From Herbaspirillum robiniae (lineage in GTDB: Bacteria > Pseudomonadota > Gammaproteobacteria > Burkholderiales > Burkholderiaceae_D), in assembly GCF_002213415.1 (NCBI RefSeq), contig NZ_NJGU01000001.1, positions 372,001-436,000 on the forward strand: a DNA stretch of 64,000 nucleotides, in the 5' to 3' direction. A program made the position numbers and the translations under genes. The notes under the pieces are model-generated. The model worked only from the letters and a program-made list of their open reading frames with translations. It searched no databases and was not told where the DNA came from. Below are positions 51,831 to 61,745 of this stretch, one piece after another; position 1 is the first letter of the stretch, and every line of letters begins with the position of its first letter.

Positions 51831-53042
51831 GTGAATCCCCTACTCGACCAACTGCAGCCCTACCCCTTCGAAAAGCTGAAGAAGCTGTTCGCCGACGTCA
51901 CGCCCGATCCTGCCTACCGCCACATCAGCCTGGGCATCGGCGAGCCCAAGCACCCCACGCCGCCCTTCATCCAGAAGGCGCTGGCCGACAACCTGGCCGG
52001 CCTGGCCAGCTATCCCGCCACGCTGGGCAGCGAAGCGCTGCGCGGCGCGATCGCCGACTGGCTGCAAAACCGCTACGGCATTCCCCGCCCCGATCCGGCT
52101 ACCGAGATCCTGCCGGTCAACGGCTCGCGCGAGGCGCTGTTCGCGCTGGCGCAGACCGTGATCGACCCGCGCAAGCCGGGCGCGCTGGTGATGTGCCCCA
52201 ATCCGTTCTACCAGATCTACGAAGGCGCGGCCTACCTGTCGGGCGCGCAGCCGTATTTCGTCAACTCCGACCCGGCGCGCAATTTCGCCCCCGACTTCAG
52301 CAAGGTCCCCGAGGACGTCTGGCAGCGCGTGCAGCTGCTGTTCGTGTGCTCGCCGGGCAACCCGACCGGCGCCGTGCTGTCACTGGAGGACTGGAAGGAG
52401 CTGTTCGCGCTGTCGGACCGCTACGGCTTCGTGATCGCCTCCGACGAGTGCTATTCGGAAATCTACTTCAAGCAGGACCCGCCGCTGGGCGGCATGGAGG
52501 CCGCGCGCAAGCTGGGCCGCGGCTATGAGCGCCTGATCTCGTTCTCTAGCCTGTCCAAGCGCTCCAACGTGCCGGGCATGCGATCTGGTTTCGTGGCCGG
52601 CGACGCCGCCATCCTGAAGAAATTCCTGCTCTACCGCACCTACCACGGCGGCGCCATGAGCCCGGTGATCCAGGCCGCGTCGGTGGAGGCATGGAAGGAC
52701 GAGACCCACGTACAGGACAACATCGCCAAGTACGTGAAGAAGTTCTCCCAGGTCACGCCGCTGCTGCAGGAAGTGCTGGACGTGAGCCTGCCCGACGCCA
52801 GCTTCTACCTGTGGGCCCGGGTCGACAAGCTGGCCGACATCAGCGACACCGAATTCGCCCGCCGCCTGTACGCCGAATATAATGTCACCGTCCTGCCGGG
52901 CAGCTACCTGGCGCGCGAAGCGCACGGCGTCAACCCGGGCGCCGGCCGCATCCGCATGGCGCTGGTGGCCGAAGTCGAAGAATGCCTGGAGGCGGCGCAA
53001 CGCATCGTCGCCTTCACCAAAAAGCTGGCGGGCAAGGCCTGA
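51831..53042 (+). CDS. dapC: N-succinyldiaminopimelate aminotransferase
   Basis: PLP enzyme making N-succinyl-L,L-diaminopimelate, on the succinylase route to lysine and meso-DAP for peptidoglycan. The 403-residue class I/II aminotransferase has [15 protein letters not shown] at the start, [21 protein letters not shown] and the PLP-binding [10 protein letters not shown] with K243. Start taken as GTG 51831, since no in-frame ATG lies just upstream and the family sequence begins here. The pathway assignment is supported by dapD and dapE downstream. Confidence 0.93.
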   Translation: MNPLLDQLQPYPFEKLKKLFADVTPDPAYRHISLGIGEPKHPTPPFIQKALADNLAGLASYPATLGSEALRGAIADWLQNRYGIPRPDPATEILPVNGSREALFALAQTVIDPRKPGALVMCPNPFYQIYEGAAYLSGAQPYFVNSDPARNFAPDFSKVPEDVWQRVQLLFVCSPGNPTGAVLSLEDWKELFALSDRYGFVIASDECYSEIYFKQDPPLGGMEAARKLGRGYERLISFSSLSKRSNVPGMRSGFVAGDAAILKKFLLYRTYHGGAMSPVIQAASVEAWKDETHVQDNIAKYVKKFSQVTPLLQEVLDVSLPDASFYLWARVDKLADISDTEFARRLYAEYNVTVLPGSYLAREAHGVNPGAGRIRMALVAEVEECLEAAQRIVAFTKKLAGKA

Positions 53043-53107
53043 GCGCCTGGCGCCGCCGTTTCAACAAAACGTTTTTACTTTTCACCCAACCGTTCATAGA
53101 CATCAAC

Positions 53108-53944
53108 ATGACACAGTCCATTCAGCAAATCATCGATCAGGCGTGGGAAGACCGCGCCAGCCTGTCCCCCAAGACCGCTCCGGCCGACATCCGCAATGCG
53201 GTGGCCGAAGTGATCGCAGGCCTGAACGATGGCACCCTGCGCGTCGCCAATCGTCAAGGCGTCGGCCAGTGGGAAGTCAACCAATGGGTGAAGAAGGCCA
53301 TCCTGCTGTCCTTCCGCCTGGAAGACAACGTCGTGGTGTCGTCGGGCGCGCCCGGCTACCCGCAGTTCTACGACAAGGTGCCGACCAAATTCGCCAACTA
53401 CACCGCTGAAGATTTCGCCAAGGGCGGCTTCCGCGTGGTGCCGCCGGCGGTTGCTCGTCACGGTTCCTTCATCGGCCGCAACGTGGTGCTGATGCCGTCC
53501 TACGTCAACATCGGCGCCTACGTCGATGAAGGCGCCATGGTCGACACCTGGGCCACCGTCGGCTCGGCCGCCCAGATCGGCAAGAACGTCCACCTGTCCG
53601 GCGGCGTCGGCATCGGCGGCGTGCTGGAGCCGGTGCAGGCCGGCCCGGTCATCATCGAAGACAACTGCTTCATCGGCGCCCGTTCGGAAGTCGTGGAAGG
53701 CGTGATCATCGAAGAGAACTCGGTGCTGTCGATGGGCGTGTACATCGGCCAGTCGACCAAGATCTACGATCGCGAAACCGGCGAAGTGCATTACGGCCGC
53801 GTGCCGGCCGGCTCCGTGGTGGTGCCGGGCAACCTGCCGTCCAAGGATGGCAAGTACAGCCTGTACGCCGCGATCATCGTCAAGAAGGTCGATGCGCAAA
53901 CCCGTTCGAAGACCTCGATCAACGAACTGCTGCGCGGCGAGTAA
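53108..53944 (+). CDS. dapD: Tetrahydrodipicolinate N-succinyltransferase
   Basis: Transfers succinyl from succinyl-CoA to tetrahydrodipicolinate. The 278-residue protein has a helical N-terminal domain ([24 protein letters not shown]) and a hexapeptide-repeat beta helix ([46 protein letters not shown] read as successive turns). The ATG 53108 gives the usual length. It follows dapC by 65 bases; no strong ribosome-binding site is visible. Confidence 0.96.
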   Translation: MTQSIQQIIDQAWEDRASLSPKTAPADIRNAVAEVIAGLNDGTLRVANRQGVGQWEVNQWVKKAILLSFRLEDNVVVSSGAPGYPQFYDKVPTKFANYTAEDFAKGGFRVVPPAVARHGSFIGRNVVLMPSYVNIGAYVDEGAMVDTWATVGSAAQIGKNVHLSGGVGIGGVLEPVQAGPVIIEDNCFIGARSEVVEGVIIEENSVLSMGVYIGQSTKIYDRETGEVHYGRVPAGSVVVPGNLPSKDGKYSLYAAIIVKKVDAQTRSKTSINELLRGE

Positions 53945-53968
53945 TTCCTGACGCAGTGTAGTACCCCG

Positions 53969-54002
53969 CGCCGCGCCGGCTGTCACGTACACCGGCGCGG
54001 CG
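53969..54002. repeat. Stem-loop after dapD
   Basis: An 11-bp perfect GC stem (53969-53979 with 53992-54002) around a 12-base loop, 25 bases after the dapD stop, without a T-run. Likely an mRNA-processing or partial stop structure between dapD and the ArsC-like gene. Confidence 0.6.
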
Positions 54003-54037
54003 TCGTGTTCTGAAGCATCACCATCGAGAACCCAAGC

Positions 54038-55527
<1,490 letters not shown>

Positions 55528-55564
55528 GGCCCGCTCGCCAAGTCCTGCGTCGCATCACATTTCT

Positions 55565-55651
55565 CCGTCATCCCCGCGAACGCGGGGATCCAGCGTCGTT
55601 TGTGATACAGCAACGAAAGCCGCTGGATCCTGACTTTCGTCAGGATGACGG
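55565..55651. repeat. REP/BIME-like composite palindrome between dapE and prmB
   Basis: Outer arms CCGTCATCC (55565-55573) and GGATGACGG (55643-55651) are perfect complements. Inside, a 9-bp stem with two-base loop (55570-55578 with 55581-55589), a 10-bp GGATCCAGCG/CGCTGGATCC pair (55586-55595 with 55621-55630), and an 8-bp stem (55627-55634 with 55639-55646) can form a cross. The layout and the ATCCCCGCGAA core resemble widely dispersed proteobacterial and Neisserial repeats. Only one copy is in the window. Confidence 0.7.
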
Positions 55652-55703
55652 CATATGCAAGCAAGGCAGCCAGAATCATCGCGCTCACCAAGAGATCAAC
55701 ACC

Positions 55704-56594
55704 ATGACCACCCATACCTTCGCCACCGTACGCGACCTCCTGCGCTACGCCGTGACCCGCTTCAACACCGAACAACTGTTCTTCGGTCACGGCAGCAGCA
55801 ATGCCTTCGACGAAGCCGCCTATCTGATCCTGCACACCCTGAAGCTGCCGCTGGACCAGCTCGATCCTTTCCTCGACGCCCGCCTGCTGCCCGATGAGGT
55901 TGCCGCCGTCATGAAGGTGATCGAACGCCGCAGCAAGGACCGCGTGCCGGCCGCTTACCTCACCAACGAGGCCTGGCTGGGCGCCTATCGCTTCTACGTG
56001 GACGAGCGCGTGATCGTGCCGCGCTCCTTCATCGCCGAGCTGATCCCCCATCATTTCTCGCCGTGGATCCAGGATCCGGAAGCGATCGAGAACACACTGG
56101 ACCTGTGCACCGGCTCCGGCTGCCTGCCCATCCTGCTGGCCGACGCCTTCCCCAACGCCCAGGTCGACGCCGTCGACATCTCCTCCGACGCGCTGGAAGT
56201 GGCGCACCGGAACGTCGCCGACTACCAGTTGCAGGACCGCATCACGCTGGTCGAGTCCGATCTCTACACGCAGCTCACGCCGCGCAAGTACGACCTCATC
56301 ATCAGCAACCCGCCGTACGTGAACTCCGGCTCGATGGCCAAGCTGCCGCCGGAATACCTGCGCGAGCCGCAGCTGGCGCTGGCCGGCGGCGACGACGGCA
56401 TGGACCTGGTGCGCAAGATCGTGGCCGGCGCCGCCGAACGCCTGACCGAGAACGGCGTGCTGGTGGTGGAGATCGGCAACGAGCGCGCATTCGCCGAGGC
56501 CGCCTTCCCCGAGCTGGAACTGACCTGGCTGACCACCAGCGCCGGCGACGACATGGTGTTCCTGGTCACCGCCGAACAACTGCAACTCGGCTGA
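55704..56594 (+). CDS. prmB: Ribosomal protein uL3 glutamine N5-methyltransferase
   Basis: SAM-dependent enzyme methylating a glutamine of ribosomal protein L3. The 296-residue product has the HemK/PrmB layout: helical N-terminal domain, SAM motif DLCTGSGCLPILLADAFP, DAVDISSDAL and the catalytic NPPY (N202-P-P-Y205). ATG 55704 begins the family sequence. The palindrome upstream may have inserted between dapE and prmB. Confidence 0.92.
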   Translation: MTTHTFATVRDLLRYAVTRFNTEQLFFGHGSSNAFDEAAYLILHTLKLPLDQLDPFLDARLLPDEVAAVMKVIERRSKDRVPAAYLTNEAWLGAYRFYVDERVIVPRSFIAELIPHHFSPWIQDPEAIENTLDLCTGSGCLPILLADAFPNAQVDAVDISSDALEVAHRNVADYQLQDRITLVESDLYTQLTPRKYDLIISNPPYVNSGSMAKLPPEYLREPQLALAGGDDGMDLVRKIVAGAAERLTENGVLVVEIGNERAFAEAAFPELELTWLTTSAGDDMVFLVTAEQLQLG

Positions 56595-56634
56595 CCCGCA
56601 CGGGCCGCACGCACCTTTTGATTCCGATTCACCG

Positions 56635-58626
56635 ATGATCCGTTTCCAGCAAGTCTCCCTCCAGCGCGGCGTCAAGCCGCTGCTGGAAAACGTCGACCTC
56701 ACGCTCAACCCGGGCGACAAGATCGGCCTGATCGGCGCCAACGGCGCCGGCAAGTCCAGCCTGTTTGCCATGCTGCGCGGCGAGCTGCATGCCGACCAGG
56801 GCAATGTCGACTTCCCCGCCAAGTGGCGCATGGCCTACGTGGCGCAGGAAACGCCGGCGCTCGACCGCCCCGCCATCGAGTACGCCATCGACGGCGACGT
56901 CCACCTGCGCCAGCTGCAGGCCGAGCTGGCCGACGCCGAAGCGCAGCCCGACGGCGCGCACGACGGCAACCGCATCGCCGAGCTGCACACCGCACTGGCC
57001 GATGCCGACGCCTACACCGTGCGCTCGCGCGCCGAGCAACTGCTGCTGGGCCTGGGCTTCTCGCTGGAACAGATGGAGCGCCCCGTGGCCAGCTTCTCCG
57101 GCGGCTGGCGCATGCGCCTGAACCTGGCGCAGGCGCTGATGTGCCCATCGGACCTGCTGCTGCTGGACGAACCGACCAACCACCTGGACCTGGACGCCAT
57201 CATCTGGCTGGAAGACTGGCTGAAGCGCTATCCCGGCACGCTGCTGATCATCTCGCACGACCGCGATTTCCTGGACGGCGTGGTCAACGTGATCGTCCAC
57301 ATCGACGACCGCAAGCTCAAGCGCTACTCCGGCAACTACTCCTCCTTCGAGCGCCAGCGCTCGGCGCAGCTGGAGCTGATGGCCGGCATGATCGAAAAGC
57401 AGCAGCGCCAGCGCGCCCACCTGCAATCCTTCATCGACCGCTTCAAGGCCAAGGCCACCAAGGCGCGCCAGGCGCAAAGCCGCATGAAGGCGCTGTCGAA
57501 GATGGAAGAGCTGGCGCCGCTGCGGGCGGCGGCCGAGTTCTCGTTCGAATTCCGCGAGCCGCTGTCGGCGCCCAATCCGCTCCTGGTCATGGAGAAGGTC
57601 AACGCCGGCTATCGCCTCGAGGGCAAGGGCAGCGAGCCCGACGAAGAGAAGATCATCGTGCGCGGCATCGACTTCTCGCTGCAGAACGGCCAGCGCATCG
57701 GCCTCTTGGGCGTGAACGGCGCCGGCAAGTCGACGCTGATCAAGACCGTGGCGGGCGAGATCGATCCGCTGTCGGGCACCGCGCGCCTGGGCAAGGGCCT
57801 GGTGATCGGCTACTTCGCCCAGCACCAGGTCGAGATGCTGCGCCATGACGAGTCGCCGCTGTGGCACATGACGCGGCTGGCGCCGGACGTGCGCGAGCAG
57901 GAACTGCGCAATTTCCTCGGCAGCTTCAACTTCAACGGCACCATGGCCAGCTCGTCGATCGCGCCCTTCTCGGGCGGCGAAAAGGCGCGCCTGGCGCTGG
58001 CGCTGATCGTGTGGCAGCGCCCCAACCTGCTGCTGCTGGACGAACCGACCAACCACCTCGACCTCGAAACCCGCGAGGCGCTGACCATGGCGCTGGCGCA
58101 GTTCGAAGGCACGCTGATCCTGGTCTCCCACGATCGCCACCTGCTGCGCGCCACCACCGACCAGTTCCTGATCGTGGCCGACGGCAAGCTGCAGGATTTC
58201 GACGGCGACCTGGACGACTACAAGGACTGGCTGTTCAAGACCAAGCTGGCGGCGCGCGCCGAAGGCTCGGATGCGGCGGCGCCCCTGCCGTCGAAGTCCG
58301 CCCCCGCCGCAGTCGTCGCCGACGCCGCGCCGGCTGTCGACCGCAAGGAGCAGAAACGGCTCGAGGCCGAACAGCGGCAGAAGATATCGGTGCTGAAAAA
58401 GCCGATCGAGCAGCGCCTCAAGCGCCTGGACGAGCAGATCGCCAAGCTCAATGCGCGCAAGTCCGAGATCGACACGCGCCTGGCCAGCCCCGACATCTAC
58501 GACGCCGCCAACAAGGAAGAACTGAAGACCCTGATCACCGACCAGGCCTATTGCGCCAAGGAGCTCGACCAGCTGGAAAACGAATGGCTGGAGCAGCAGG
58601 ACGCACTGGAACAGCTGCAGGCCTGA
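56635..58626 (+). CDS. yheS: ABC-F family ATPase, YheS type
   Basis: A 663-residue soluble twin-ATPase of the ABC-F family, which act on stalled or initiating ribosomes. It has Walker A motifs at G34ANGAGKS41 and G359VNGAGKS, two FSGG-type signatures (SFSGGWRMRL and PFSGGEKARLALAL), two LLLLDEPTNHLDL Walker B motifs and a C-terminal coiled-coil extension rich in Lys and Glu (about 565-660). It aligns with E. coli YheS through the first 540 residues. Follows prmB by 40 bases. Confidence 0.93.
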   Translation: MIRFQQVSLQRGVKPLLENVDLTLNPGDKIGLIGANGAGKSSLFAMLRGELHADQGNVDFPAKWRMAYVAQETPALDRPAIEYAIDGDVHLRQLQAELADAEAQPDGAHDGNRIAELHTALADADAYTVRSRAEQLLLGLGFSLEQMERPVASFSGGWRMRLNLAQALMCPSDLLLLDEPTNHLDLDAIIWLEDWLKRYPGTLLIISHDRDFLDGVVNVIVHIDDRKLKRYSGNYSSFERQRSAQLELMAGMIEKQQRQRAHLQSFIDRFKAKATKARQAQSRMKALSKMEELAPLRAAAEFSFEFREPLSAPNPLLVMEKVNAGYRLEGKGSEPDEEKIIVRGIDFSLQNGQRIGLLGVNGAGKSTLIKTVAGEIDPLSGTARLGKGLVIGYFAQHQVEMLRHDESPLWHMTRLAPDVREQELRNFLGSFNFNGTMASSSIAPFSGGEKARLALALIVWQRPNLLLLDEPTNHLDLETREALTMALAQFEGTLILVSHDRHLLRATTDQFLIVADGKLQDFDGDLDDYKDWLFKTKLAARAEGSDAAAPLPSKSAPAAVVADAAPAVDRKEQKRLEAEQRQKISVLKKPIEQRLKRLDEQIAKLNARKSEIDTRLASPDIYDAANKEELKTLITDQAYCAKELDQLENEWLEQQDALEQLQA

Positions 58627-58775
58627 GGCGGGACCGGTGCAATATGGCGTTCCGGCCGCCCGCATAAGCTTCCTACATCAATGTATGAAGCGAGCCCTTG
58701 AACTTTGGCAAAACGAAGGCATCATTGCGGCCTGGCTGCTTTTTCCGCAGCACTCATTCTGAAAGGAAGCATGCG

Positions 58776-59579
58776 ATGAACAAGAACTTCAAGAAATGGC
58801 TGCTGGCCGCCGCCGGCGCGACCCTGCTGGCATCGAGCCTGTCGGCCTCCGCCGCCGACCTGCTGCAGACGGTCAAGAGCCGCGGCACGCTGAAGGTCGC
58901 CCTGGAAGGCAACTATCCCCCGTTCAATTTCAAGGATCCCAAGACCGGCCAGCTGACCGGCTTTGAGGTCGATGTGGCCAACCTGCTGGCCGCCAAGCTG
59001 GGCGTCAAGCCCGAGTTCACCACCACCGAGTGGAGCGGCATCCTGGCGGGCCTGGGCGCCGGCAAGTACGACGTCATCATCAACCAGGTCGGCATCACCG
59101 ACGAGCGCCAGAAGGCCTTCGATTTTTCCGATCCCTACACCCTGTCGGCCGCCCAGCTGATCGTGCGCAAGGACGAGAAGCGCGAATTCAAGAGCCTGGA
59201 CGACCTGAAGGGCAAGAAGCTCGGCCTGGGCCAGGGCACCAACTTCGAGCAGAAGGCCAAGAGCGTGCCGGGCATCGACGTGCGCACCTATCCCGGCTCG
59301 CCGGAGTACCTGGCTGACCTGGCTGCCGGCCGCATCGACGCCGCGCTCAACGACAGCCTGCTGGTGGGCTACATCCTGAAGTCGACCAAGCTGCCCCTGA
59401 AGGGCGGCAGCCCGGTGGGCGCGGTCGACAAGATCGGCATCCCGTTCCGCAAGGACAATCCGGAATTCAAGGCCGCGCTGAACAAGGCCCTGGCCGACAT
59501 CAAGGCCGACGGCAGCTTCAAGCAGGTTTCCGAGAAATGGTTCGGCATTGACGTAAGCCAGCCGCCGAAAGCACAATAA
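58776..59579 (+). CDS. Periplasmic amino-acid binding protein, cystine (FliY/TcyJ) type
   Basis: A 267-residue exported solute-binding protein of family 3 with a Sec signal peptide (cleavage near SASA-AD, residue 27). The blocks TVKSRGTLKVALEGNYPPF, VIINQVGITDERQKAFDFSDPYT and QVSEKWFGIDV are closest to E. coli FliY, which binds cystine. ATG 58776 has AAGGA about 8 bases upstream. The permease gene follows after a gap with two stem-loops. Cystine is the likely ligand, with glutamine or a general polar amino acid as alternatives. Confidence 0.88.
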   Translation: MNKNFKKWLLAAAGATLLASSLSASAADLLQTVKSRGTLKVALEGNYPPFNFKDPKTGQLTGFEVDVANLLAAKLGVKPEFTTTEWSGILAGLGAGKYDVIINQVGITDERQKAFDFSDPYTLSAAQLIVRKDEKREFKSLDDLKGKKLGLGQGTNFEQKAKSVPGIDVRTYPGSPEYLADLAAGRIDAALNDSLLVGYILKSTKLPLKGGSPVGAVDKIGIPFRKDNPEFKAALNKALADIKADGSFKQVSEKWFGIDVSQPPKAQ

Positions 59580-59584
59580 GGCGC

Positions 59585-59606
59585 GCGCCGGGCTCAAGCC
59601 CGGCGC
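59585..59606. repeat. Hairpin after the amino-acid binding-protein gene
   Basis: A 10-bp perfect GC stem (59585-59594 with 59597-59606) immediately after the stop codon. Confidence 0.6.
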
Positions 59607-59638
59607 ACCGGAACACCCCGCCTCGCGCCGAGGCAGAT

Positions 59639-59667
59639 TTATCCCCGCATTGCGGGGATAATTTTTT
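59639..59667 (+). terminator. Partial terminator between binding protein and permease
   Basis: A stem of 9-11 pairs (59639-59649 with 59651-59661) followed by T6, 8 bases before the permease ATG. As in other importer operons, it would let more binding protein than permease be made. Confidence 0.75.
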
Positions 59668-59674
59668 ATATCGA

Positions 59675-60340
59675 ATGCCTATGGAAATCCTGGAACTGCT
59701 GCAGCAAGCCGCCCCCACGCTGATGAAAGGCGTCGGCTACACCCTGCTGTTCGCGCTGGCGTCCATGCTGGGCGGGCTGGTGCTGGGATTCATCCTGGCG
59801 GTGGCGCGCATCGTGCCCTGGCGCCCGGTGCACTGGCCGGCGGCGATCTATGTCAGCCTGATGCGCGGCACGCCGCTCCTGGTGCAGATTTTCGTGGTCT
59901 ATTACGGCCTGCCCAGCGTAGGCATCGAATTCTCGCCGCTGACGGCCGGCGTGCTCACGCTGAGCCTGAACGCCGGCGCCTACCTGTCGGAGAGCCTGCG
60001 CGGCGCCATCCTGGGCGTGACGCACGGCCAGTGGAATGCGTCCTACAGCATCGGCCTGACCTATTTCCAGACGCTGCGCTACATCATCGTGCCGCAGGCT
60101 GTGCGCATCGCCGTGCCGGCCATGAGCAATACGCTGATCAGCCTGATCAAGGACACCTCGCTGGTCTCGGTCATCACCGTGACCGAGCTGATGCTGGCGA
60201 CCAAGGAAGTGATCGCCGTGACCTTCCGGCCGCTGCCGCTGTATATCGCGGCCGCCGGCGTCTACTGGATGCTCAGCCTGTGCTTCGAAGCCTTGCAGCA
60301 CAGGCTCGAGAAGAAGCTCGGGAGGGCGCACCAGGCCTGA
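59675..60340 (+). CDS. Amino-acid ABC transporter permease, cystine (TcyL/YecS) type
   Basis: A 221-residue inner-membrane permease of the polar amino-acid family with five membrane helices. It contains the family motif YISL-MRGTPLLVQIF and the EAA loop (SIGLTYFQTLRYIIVPQAVRIAVPAMSN), and is closest to E. coli YecS. The matching ATPase gene is not next door, so it must be elsewhere. Start ATG 59675 or 59681; neither has a ribosome-binding site, as the terminator hairpin lies just before. Confidence 0.88.
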   Translation: MPMEILELLQQAAPTLMKGVGYTLLFALASMLGGLVLGFILAVARIVPWRPVHWPAAIYVSLMRGTPLLVQIFVVYYGLPSVGIEFSPLTAGVLTLSLNAGAYLSESLRGAILGVTHGQWNASYSIGLTYFQTLRYIIVPQAVRIAVPAMSNTLISLIKDTSLVSVITVTELMLATKEVIAVTFRPLPLYIAAAGVYWMLSLCFEALQHRLEKKLGRAHQA

Positions 60341-60373
60341 TGCCCGGAAAGGCCCGCGCGGCCGCAAAAATAA

Positions 60374-60410
60374 AAAAGCCCGGACGAGAACTCATCCGGG
60401 CTTTTCTTTT
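60374..60410 (+). terminator. Terminator after the permease gene
   Basis: An 11-bp stem (60374-60384 with 60395-60405), closed by an inner GAG/CTC pair, and a T-rich run. The plus-strand permease and the minus-strand gene at 60473 converge here. Confidence 0.85.
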
Positions 60411-60472
60411 CATAAAATTACCGCCATCGCGTGGCGCGGCGCATACGCTTCACCGCATTTTATTTCCGCGCA

Positions 60473-60757
60473 TCAACGCTTGACGCGGTAGATGTCCTGG
60501 CCGACCTCGTTGATCTGGCGCCGCAGTTCGCGCCGCTCGTCGGGACTGAGTTTGCCGGCGCGGCGCTGCTCCTGCTCGGCCGCCATCTGGTTGCGATGAT
60601 CCTGCGCGTTGAAATCGCCGCCGCCGTGCTGACGGAAATCGCCTTGCCCACCAGGCATCGGCCGGCCGCCTTGCGGAGGGGCTGCCAGCGAGGCAGACAC
60701 CGCTCCCAGCGCCAGCATCGCGGCCAGACAGAGCTTGATGACGACAGCAATCTTCAT
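60473..60757 (-). CDS. Small secreted basic protein of unknown function
   Basis: A 94-residue precursor with a signal peptide (hydrophobic about 5-22, cleavage near SLA-AP) and a mature part that is Gly/Pro-rich (PPQGGRPMPGGQGD), then Gln/Arg/Glu-rich with a helix LSPDERRELRRQINEVGQDIY. The LSPDERR pattern recalls small envelope-stress proteins (CpxP/LTxxQ class), but length and identity are not enough to assign it. ATG 60757 chosen; the frame runs 10 codons upstream. Divergent from ompR. Confidence 0.7.
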   Translation of the reverse strand: MKIAVVIKLCLAAMLALGAVSASLAAPPQGGRPMPGGQGDFRQHGGGDFNAQDHRNQMAAEQEQRRAGKLSPDERRELRRQINEVGQDIYRVKR

Positions 60758-60847
60758 AACGCGTTTTTCCACAAATGCGAGAATCAAATTCAGAATACTT
60801 TTGATGTTACGTTCGACTTGATTCCAGTGTAGGCCGCAGGCCGCGAT

Positions 60848-60877
60848 GGTATAAGATGATTAAGGTAAGGTATGTAA
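60848..60877 (-). promoter_or_regulatory. Candidate promoter for the small secreted protein
   Basis: On the minus strand TTACAT (60877-60872), an 18-base spacer and TATACC (60853-60848). It overlaps the TGTAAC repeat, so OmpR binding there would affect it. Confidence 0.4.
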
Positions 60878-60888
60878 CAGTTTGTAAT
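60873..60888 (+). promoter_or_regulatory. OmpR-like direct repeat
   Basis: TGTAAC (60873-60878) and TGTAAT (60883-60888) are two half-sites exactly 10 bases apart on the same strand, the spacing used by OmpR/PhoB-family regulators. It sits between ompR and the small secreted protein gene. An ATG at 60887 within it is unlikely to be the ompR start. Confidence 0.5.
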
Positions 60889-60940
60889 GAATACTCGGCC
60901 GCGACTTGCTCTAAATCGCGAAGACGCTACCATAGGCACC

Positions 60941-61702
60941 ATGAACTCTACCAACGGCAACAATACTAATACGACAACTTCCGCCAATCAATTCAAAGTG
61001 TTGGTGGTGGATGACGATATCCGTCTGCGCGACCTGCTGCGCCGCTATCTGACCGAACAGGGTTTCAACGTGGTCACCGCGGAAAACGCGCAGGCCATGA
61101 ACAAGCTGTGGATCCGCGAACGCTACGACCTGCTGGTGCTGGATCTGATGCTGCCGGGCGAAGACGGCCTGGCCATCTGCCGCCGCCTGCGCGGCGCCGG
61201 TGACCAGACTCCCATCATCATGCTGACCGCCAAGGGCGAAGACGTGGACCGCATCATCGGCCTCGAGATGGGCGCCGACGATTACCTGCCCAAGCCCTTC
61301 AACCCGCGCGAACTGGTGGCCCGCATCAATGCCGTCCTGCGCCGCAAGGGCCCGGACGAACTCCCCGGCGCCCCGTCTGAGACGCCGGAGACCTTCGAGT
61401 TCGGTGATTTCGTGCTCGACCTCGGCACCCGCACCCTGAAGAAGAACGGCGAGAGCATCTCGCTGACCACCGGCGAGTTCTCGGTGCTCAAGGTGTTCGC
61501 CCGCAACGCGCGCCAGCCGCTGTCGCGCGAGAAGCTGATGGAAATGGCGCGCGGCCGCGAATACGAAGTCTTCGACCGCAGCCTGGACGTGCAGATCTCG
61601 CGCCTGCGCAAGCTGATCGAACCGGATCCTGCCAACCCGCTGTACATCCAGACCGTCTGGGGTCTCGGCTACGTCTTCATCCCCGAAGGAAAGCCGCGCT
61701 GA
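60941..61702 (+). CDS. ompR: Osmolarity response regulator OmpR
   Basis: Response regulator of the OmpR/PhoB class that controls porin and envelope genes. The 253-residue product has the receiver (LVVDDDIRLRDLLRRYL, phosphorylated D68 in LDLMLPGEDG, and the KGEDVDR and LPKPF region) and a C-terminal winged-helix domain (LTTGEFSVLKVF, RLRKLIEPDPANP, VWGLGYVF). Start taken at ATG 60941, with AGG 6 bases upstream. The N-terminal Asn/Thr-rich 20 residues are an extra tail. Co-transcribed with envZ, 43 bases downstream. Confidence 0.95.
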   Translation: MNSTNGNNTNTTTSANQFKVLVVDDDIRLRDLLRRYLTEQGFNVVTAENAQAMNKLWIRERYDLLVLDLMLPGEDGLAICRRLRGAGDQTPIIMLTAKGEDVDRIIGLEMGADDYLPKPFNPRELVARINAVLRRKGPDELPGAPSETPETFEFGDFVLDLGTRTLKKNGESISLTTGEFSVLKVFARNARQPLSREKLMEMARGREYEVFDRSLDVQISRLRKLIEPDPANPLYIQTVWGLGYVFIPEGKPR

Positions 61703-61745
61703 TCCCCTGCCTCGCCCATACCGCTGATCCGCAGGCCGTTCGCCG

